Virus record (IMG/VR): IMGVR_UViG_3300045747_000054 | Location: 1 to 64,000 of that record | Direction: 5' to 3' (one strand) | Source of the DNA: a virus | DNA length: 64,000 nucleotides | Shown here: positions 59,545-64,000 of the stretch, piece by piece | Layout: the number at the start of each line of letters is the position of its first letter | How positions within the stretch are numbered: position 1 is the stretch's first letter | Made by a program: the position numbers and the translations under genes | Notes under the pieces: model-generated | What the model was told of the DNA's origin: nothing | Database searches by the model: none | What the model saw: only the letters and a program-made list of their open reading frames with translations

Positions 59545-61233
59545 TTAAAACTTTACGACATCATCACCTTCTGAAAGTTCGTCAACGCGAACCCACCCTT
59601 TACCTGTAACTTTAACTTTATGTTCTGCTGTAAACTTGTAAGTATTTCCGTTCTCGTCTGAAACTTCATAGGTTTCGGCAAATCCATTAACGAAAAGTTT
59701 AGTGATTGGTTTTAATTCATCATTTTCATCATAAACTAGCAAATCTTTAGTTGGCTCTAGCCAATCGCCCTGATTACAATTTTGAATATCATAGCCCATA
59801 TGTTCAAAAATTTCTTCGATGGTCATAATACCGTTCGAAGTTTTAATCTTCGTATCGATATCTGCGCACCCTGATGGCTTCACGCATGTGATTGCGGCTG
59901 CTGCTTCTACTCCGAGTGCCTTAGAAAGATCAACGTTGGTTTTTACAGCAAGTTCACGCATTTCTGTGAGCCAACGTGCTAGTTCTTCATTCTGTCCACT
60001 TGATGAAAAGTTTACTGAACCATTGAGTGTCTTATGATCCATGATACCAGTCAGAGAAACGCCTAGCAATCTTTCTTCTTCGGTGTTGTTCTTCCACTTC
60101 TTGTTGATGTAACGGAAGTCGGAGAGTGTAGATTGTAGTGTTCCTAGAATGGTTGCAAGCTTTACCTTGCGCTTCAATGTTTCCAGTGTATCCTCTGCAC
60201 GCACTACAACTTCCGACAGATTACAGAACTGGTATGGACGCAGGATGATTTCTGAACATGGGTTCGTACCATAGTCCAATTTTGGATCTCTGCGACCATA
60301 TTTTGCTGCTGCTGCCTGTGAGGCAACACGCGAGAACAGACCACGTTCTCCAGAACGAGACATGTATAGTGCAACCCATTCCTTCATGAATGTGTCCATG
60401 TCTGGACGTTGTTCATAGACTGCGCTATTATTAGCGAGTGATCGCTGACCGTTGTGGGTCCACCATTCTCCTGACTTGGAGTTACGGATGTAATCATCAT
60501 TAAGGTCAGATAGAGAAATAAGAGCAGAGCGGCGAACTCCACCGCAGACAACAATATCTGCGATTTTACATACGATGTCATGGCATTCCAATGTGGTCAG
60601 TTTGCGACCACGGGCTTTGTTGAAAATGTTGAGTGTGAACTTTAGAAGATCTACGAGTGGTTCTGGTCCAGATGCGCGACCACCAAAAGTCTTAAGACGT
60701 TCTCCTGCTGGACGGAGTTTGGAGATATCCCATTGAGGAATCTTACCTGAATATAGGAGAGAAACAAATTCTCTGTATCCTGTTGCCCATCCGATCTTAC
60801 TGTCTTTGAACATGATGGTGGTGTCTGTTGGATGTAGTTCATCTGGAACCTCTGGAAGCTTGTTGGTATAGCGAGATTCGACTGAGAAACCCACTCCAGT
60901 TCCGCAGCATAAAATATACATGATTTCATCGAATGCTTTCTGACTATCAATAACAACATATGAACAGTTATATCCAGCAACATTATCTTTTTCTAGTGCT
61001 GGTCCAGCAGTCATTAATGCTCTCATAGAAGGCATTACTTCTAGGTTTAAAACAGCATCCTGTAATTCCTTCCAAGGAATTTTCTTATTGTTATCTGTTC
61101 TCTTTTTAAAGAACTCAAAATATCTATTGACTGTTTCTGACCAAGTTTCTCGTCTTCCACTTTCATCTAAATATCTAGCATATCTGCTGATTGCTATATA
61201 TTGCTGGTATACTGTTGGTAGTTCATTCTTCAT
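59545..61233 (-). CDS. nrdJ: N-half of class II ribonucleotide reductase with N-intein (562 aa)
   Basis: Start at ATG 61233, just after the previous stop and a GGAAAGAGAATAAC site. Residues 1-455 are a monomeric adenosylcobalamin-dependent reductase: GYNCSYVV (Cys90), FGGRASGPEPL, GTNPCSEIILRPYQFCNLSEV (Cys326 active-site, Glu328, Cys337) and finally CVKPSG (450-455). Residue 456 is the Cys1 of an N-intein of 107 residues (ADIDTKIKTSNGIM...YKFTAEHKVKVTG...GDDVVKF; TAEH is block B). It ends in a stop. The conserved reductase sequence CVKPSG-TVSQL is restored by joining Gly455 to Thr of the C-half, giving 637 residues. Confidence 0.94.
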   Translation of the reverse strand: MKNELPTVYQQYIAISRYARYLDESGRRETWSETVNRYFEFFKKRTDNNKKIPWKELQDAVLNLEVMPSMRALMTAGPALEKDNVAGYNCSYVVIDSQKAFDEIMYILCCGTGVGFSVESRYTNKLPEVPDELHPTDTTIMFKDSKIGWATGYREFVSLLYSGKIPQWDISKLRPAGERLKTFGGRASGPEPLVDLLKFTLNIFNKARGRKLTTLECHDIVCKIADIVVCGGVRRSALISLSDLNDDYIRNSKSGEWWTHNGQRSLANNSAVYEQRPDMDTFMKEWVALYMSRSGERGLFSRVASQAAAAKYGRRDPKLDYGTNPCSEIILRPYQFCNLSEVVVRAEDTLETLKRKVKLATILGTLQSTLSDFRYINKKWKNNTEEERLLGVSLTGIMDHKTLNGSVNFSSSGQNEELARWLTEMRELAVKTNVDLSKALGVEAAAAITCVKPSGCADIDTKIKTSNGIMTIEEIFEHMGYDIQNCNQGDWLEPTKDLLVYDENDELKPITKLFVNGFAETYEVSDENGNTYKFTAEHKVKVTGKGWVRVDELSEGDDVVKF

Positions 61234-61234
61234 G

Positions 61235-61705
61235 TTATTCTCTTTCCTTCTTTTGTTTATTTTTAAATCTGCCGTCATGTCCTCTTTCGGTTCCAGTTGG
61301 AAGCCGACCCAAAATCCAATTTTCTGGTTGTGATCCAACCAAATATCTGTATTCTATTATACCATTGTGGTAATATTTCTTCCCTTTCACACTAGATCGT
61401 TGACTCTTATATTTTCTAGTTTCTTCTGAGTCTTTGAGTCCTGTTCTAGAAATGGAGATTTTCATTCTCGTTTCTATACTGTTTACTTTACCTTTATTGG
61501 CAATAGAAGATGCCAATCTTCTAGCTTGATCTATTTCAATTTGTCCGCTCAAAGTTTTCCAAGCAATTTCATCTTCCCATCTACCATAAGTTTCAAATAG
61601 TATACGATGTGCTTCTGCATGTTCGGCAACACTTAATTCTACAATATTAGAAGAATCGTTAGTGCCACCAGCATGTTTTGGAACAATGTGATGCTTATGT
61701 TTCAT
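61235..61705 (-). CDS. HNH endonuclease upstream of nrdJ (156 aa)
   Basis: Start at ATG 61705 overlapping the previous stop (ATGA). KHHIVPKHAGGTNDSSNIVELSVAEHAEAHRIL carries the HNH core (His-His...Asn...His). The C-terminus (IIEYRYLVGSQPENWILGR) is a NUMOD-like module. It lies one base before the reductase start, so it is a free-standing mobile gene next to its likely target. Confidence 0.85.
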   Translation of the reverse strand: MKHKHHIVPKHAGGTNDSSNIVELSVAEHAEAHRILFETYGRWEDEIAWKTLSGQIEIDQARRLASSIANKGKVNSIETRMKISISRTGLKDSEETRKYKSQRSSVKGKKYYHNGIIEYRYLVGSQPENWILGRLPTGTERGHDGRFKNKQKKERE

Positions 61706-61968
61706 TCTGAAATATTCATCGATGTTATTTTTGACGGGCAATTTGATTGAGCGCAAGCATACCCATATGCTTTGCCGAATTCGAATGTTATTCCACACAC
61801 AGGACAGGAATAGTCTTTCTGTTTAACTGGTGATGGATTGTATGGAAATGGTGGCAGAGTTGGTGGTATGAATGGATTCTCTGGTTCAAATGGTTTCTTT
61901 GGAACAATAGGACTTAGCGCATCGCGCCAACCGTCTCTATATCCCTGTCTGTAATCTTCGTTATTCAT
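61702..61968 (-). CDS. small zinc-binding protein (88 aa)
   Basis: N-terminal EDYRQGYRDGWRDAL, proline-rich linker (PPTLPPFPYNPSP), then CPVCG and CAQSNCP, a zinc ribbon. Between thyX and the HNH gene; ATGA overlaps on both sides. YRDGWRDAL...CPVCG is a recurrent phage hypothetical. Confidence 0.7.
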   Translation of the reverse strand: MNNEDYRQGYRDGWRDALSPIVPKKPFEPENPFIPPTLPPFPYNPSPVKQKDYSCPVCGITFEFGKAYGYACAQSNCPSKITSMNISE

Positions 61969-62633
61969 AGTGTTGTCTCAAATTCTTTCGTGGCGATTGG
62001 AACGATTGGTCTAATCAATTCCAACATGGCTTGTGCGTATACTCTGATTTCATACTGAGCATGTTCGTGATCACGCAAACGAATAAAGTGTAAAAGATTA
62101 TGTAGATCGCAAGTTGCGAACATGCGGCTGTATGCTGCTACTGGCAACACAGAACGTGCGAGTTCTCTTGGGCAACCATCAACTATCAATGCGCGATATG
62201 TGGCAAATGCAGCTTGACACTTTGAGTCAATTATATATTGGAAATTTGGTGCTAATGGATGCTGTTCATTCGTTCGCATCTGCTTATTATCTTTTGACTG
62301 TGTGGTGATCTGATCTAACTCTGGAACATAGAAACCTTCATCAAGTTCTGTGTATCTCGCGGAGATTTCATTGAATGACCATGTGCGGTGACGATGCCAC
62401 TGACGGAATACAAAGATTGGTGCCTTCACTTCGAATGTGAATGTCACTGATTCGAATGGACTTGTGTGACGATTCTTCATCAGATATCCAATGAGTTTTG
62501 CATCACTCTTCTCGTCACCTTCGCGCCAATCCGCGTCATACGATACTCTTGCGGCTCTTACGATTGAAAGATCAGAACCCATTGAGTCTACTAGTCTAAC
62601 GAAACCACCATTCAATACATCAATCTTACTCAT
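61965..62633 (-). CDS. thyX: flavin-dependent thymidylate synthase (222 aa)
   Basis: Start at ATG 62633 (MSKIDVLNGG), seven bases after GGAGG; the longer frame has no site. The ThyX motif RHRTWSFNEISARY is at 81-94, followed by the usual FYVPE and a C-terminal IRLRDHEHAQYEIRVYA segment with the conserved Arg/Gln. It makes dTMP from dUMP using FAD, NADPH and methylene-tetrahydrofolate. Its partner in DNA-precursor supply is the class II reductase just downstream. Confidence 0.95.
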   Translation of the reverse strand: MSKIDVLNGGFVRLVDSMGSDLSIVRAARVSYDADWREGDEKSDAKLIGYLMKNRHTSPFESVTFTFEVKAPIFVFRQWHRHRTWSFNEISARYTELDEGFYVPELDQITTQSKDNKQMRTNEQHPLAPNFQYIIDSKCQAAFATYRALIVDGCPRELARSVLPVAAYSRMFATCDLHNLLHFIRLRDHEHAQYEIRVYAQAMLELIRPIVPIATKEFETTL

Positions 62634-62635
62634 AA

Positions 62636-63631
62636 TCATCCCTCCAAATGTGAAATAAACTGCTCGGCAGACTTCTTCCACGATATATTCTTTACACTAT
62701 TATACACACTTTTACGTGAAATAGCAAAACATTTCACCACTGCATTACTCAAACTTTGACTTGTGTAACCGTTGACACCATTAACAATTTGATCGATTGG
62801 ACCAGTTACTGGATATGCGGCTACGGGTGTTCCACATGCCATTGCTTCCAGTACAACTATTCCAAAAGTATCAGTTCTGCTTGGAAATACGAAGACACTG
62901 GCAGACTGGTAATATCTAGCAAGGTCTTTTCCAAATTTATACCCTGCAAAAATTACATCAGGATACTTCTTTTTCAATCTTTTCTTATCTGGACCATTTC
63001 CAACCACAACCTTTCTTGTGTGAGGAATCTGTAATCGGCAGAAATCTTCGATACCCTTTTCCTTACTTACTCTGCCGACATAGAGAAGAATTTTATTATC
63101 ATTTTCATCGACGGTCGAACTAAACATAAAATGTTCATCATATCCCTTACCAGAAACCTGAACATTCCAATGTGCCTTTTCTTTTGCTACAGAAGGTGAT
63201 GGCATCATGACAATACGAGACTTTCTATGAAACCAGTTGAAAAATGCATTGGAAATAGTCAGTGGAAATCCCCAATTAGTTTTCAAGTATTCTGGAAACT
63301 TGGTGTGGTATGCGGTAGTGTAACGAATACCCATTTCATCCAACGCTCGCTTTGCGGCAACCCCTAATGGTCCTTCTGTGGCAATATGGAAACGGTGTAC
63401 TGGTTCCATATTCTTGAGAATATTCTTCATTCGATTCTTGGTACAAATAGAAAGTTCAATTTCCTTATAGAAGGGAAAGCGAATAGTCTTGAACTGACTC
63501 GGCTCAATGAGTTCTACGTCATAGACATTATGATCTATGTTTTGAATTATATTGGTGTAGGTAGTGACAACCCCATTTACTTGAGGATACCACGCATCAC
63601 TAATGATGACTATTCTTTTCTTAACAACCAT
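62636..63631 (-). CDS. GT4-family glycosyltransferase (331 aa)
   Basis: Start at ATG 63631 (MVVKKRIVIISDAWYPQVNGV), inside the previous gene's last codons. GT-B fold: the N-domain has DAWYPQVNGVVTTY, the C-domain LLYVGRVSKEKGIEDFC, VGNGPDKKRL and FVFPSRTDTFGIVVLEAMACGTPVAAYP (the EX7E motif). It resembles GDP-mannose-dependent mannosyltransferases. Paired with an LpxH-like phosphoesterase; may modify lipid or LPS. Confidence 0.9.
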   Translation of the reverse strand: MVVKKRIVIISDAWYPQVNGVVTTYTNIIQNIDHNVYDVELIEPSQFKTIRFPFYKEIELSICTKNRMKNILKNMEPVHRFHIATEGPLGVAAKRALDEMGIRYTTAYHTKFPEYLKTNWGFPLTISNAFFNWFHRKSRIVMMPSPSVAKEKAHWNVQVSGKGYDEHFMFSSTVDENDNKILLYVGRVSKEKGIEDFCRLQIPHTRKVVVGNGPDKKRLKKKYPDVIFAGYKFGKDLARYYQSASVFVFPSRTDTFGIVVLEAMACGTPVAAYPVTGPIDQIVNGVNGYTSQSLSNAVVKCFAISRKSVYNSVKNISWKKSAEQFISHLEG

Positions 63632-64000
63632 TCCACAATCTCCCATTTGCCATCATGATGTTCCACAAGTGCTGTGCAACTTTCTACCCAATCTCCATCA
63701 TTCATATACTCTACGTCATTTATCATCTTGATTGCTGGATGATGAACGTGTCCACATATCACTCCATCAGCATGTTTCTTTTTGCAATAGTCTGTGATTA
63801 GATCTTCGAAATCATTCAAATAAGATAGGGCTTCCTTTGTCTTATTTTTCAGGTATGCACTGAGACTCCAATAAGAAAGACCTAATGCGCTGCGGATCTT
63901 CTGTAGAAGGTTATTGACTCTGAGTAACTGTTCGTATACAAAATCTCCGACATGGTATAGGAATTTCAAACGTGTTCTCAATACTCCATCAAACAAATCC
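63610..64000 (-). CDS. LpxH-like metallophosphoesterase, 5' end outside window
   Basis: The frame continues past the edge. Visible part (about 130 residues) contains HADGVICGHVHHPAIKMI, the GHXH motif of calcineurin-like phosphoesterases, and MNDGDWVESCTALVEHHDG, a hallmark of UDP-2,3-diacylglucosamine pyrophosphatase-type enzymes. The rest of the metal-binding site must lie upstream. Coupled to the GT4 gene, it may act on lipid-linked or UDP-sugar substrates. Confidence 0.85.
   Translation of the reverse strand, partial: DLFDGVLRTRLKFLYHVGDFVYEQLLRVNNLLQKIRSALGLSYWSLSAYLKNKTKEALSYLNDFEDLITDYCKKKHADGVICGHVHHPAIKMINDVEYMNDGDWVESCTALVEHHDGKWEIVEWLLRKE

Noticed and set aside
58223-61233. Group I intron instead of a split intein in nrdJ
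   Set aside because: Both halves have intein protein motifs in frame with the reductase, each half has its own start or stop, and the junction is between codons at the CVKPSG site. A group I intron would not encode those residues in frame.
1-64000. CRISPR array or insertion sequence
   Set aside because: No regular direct repeats with spacers and no transposase-like gene or terminal inverted repeats were noticed while reading; the repeats present are promoter-linked boxes.

Overview
The window looks like an interior piece of a large tailed double-stranded DNA phage genome (Caudoviricetes). About 170 short, tightly packed genes lie almost all on the minus strand. Many starts overlap the previous stop as ATGA, TAATG or GTGA. 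There are phage tRNAs, nucleotide-metabolism genes, homing endonucleases and sigma70-type promoters of one repeated design. Enzymes acting on LPS or glycans, a likely outer-membrane barrel and two exported multiheme cytochromes point to a Gram-negative host that makes c-type cytochromes. No capsid, tail, terminase or polymerase gene is present.

Layout. 1-2.3 kb: small membrane and zinc proteins. 2.5-9.3 kb: short operons, each headed by a near-identical promoter (TTGACT or TTGCAW, 16 nt, TATAAT or TATTAT), ending at a histone H1-like gene with a structured leader. A plus-strand promoter-terminator pair at 8.4-8.65 kb marks a structured small RNA, and one small plus-strand gene lies at 9.66 kb. 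9.9-12.9 kb: GIY-YIG/NUMOD3 endonuclease, small genes and an HD-GYP phosphodiesterase. 13.0-16.3 kb: 7-heme cytochrome, 5-heme cytochrome and a TPR plus beta-barrel protein, the parts list of a porin-cytochrome electron conduit. 16.3-43.3 kb: a long run of small genes that includes a cyclic-phosphate-processing receiver domain, a macro domain, ATP-dependent DNA ligase, a secreted JAB/DUF4329-like protein, an SPFH lipoprotein, HEXXH proteins, MazG-like and SLOG proteins, and one gene with a GC-rich, foreign-looking segment (28.5-29.1 kb).

43.3-48.1 kb: four tRNAs (Met-CAT, Leu-TAA, Arg-TCT, Leu-CAA) surround a Ro60/TROVE-like (DUF2828) vWA protein. Directly upstream of that gene, behind its own promoter, is an array of four stem-closed RNA elements. 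The last is a circularly permuted tRNA whose acceptor stem is capped by a GUAA tetraloop, the architecture of bacterial Y RNAs.

48-64 kb: SWIM protein, zincin, RuvC-like resolvase, UDP-glucuronate decarboxylase and a glycan-modification cluster (GT17-methyltransferase fusion, beta-propeller, tandem GT25). Next is a class II ribonucleotide reductase gene broken in two, with split-intein halves at the break and an HNH endonuclease gene between them; two more HNH genes flank the locus. ThyX, a GT4 glycosyltransferase and an LpxH-like phosphoesterase close the window.

The three observations most worth follow-up are the Ro-like/Y-RNA-like locus, the fractured nrdJ with its split intein, and the phage-borne multiheme cytochrome conduit. 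Function is inferred from motifs read by eye; no database search was run.
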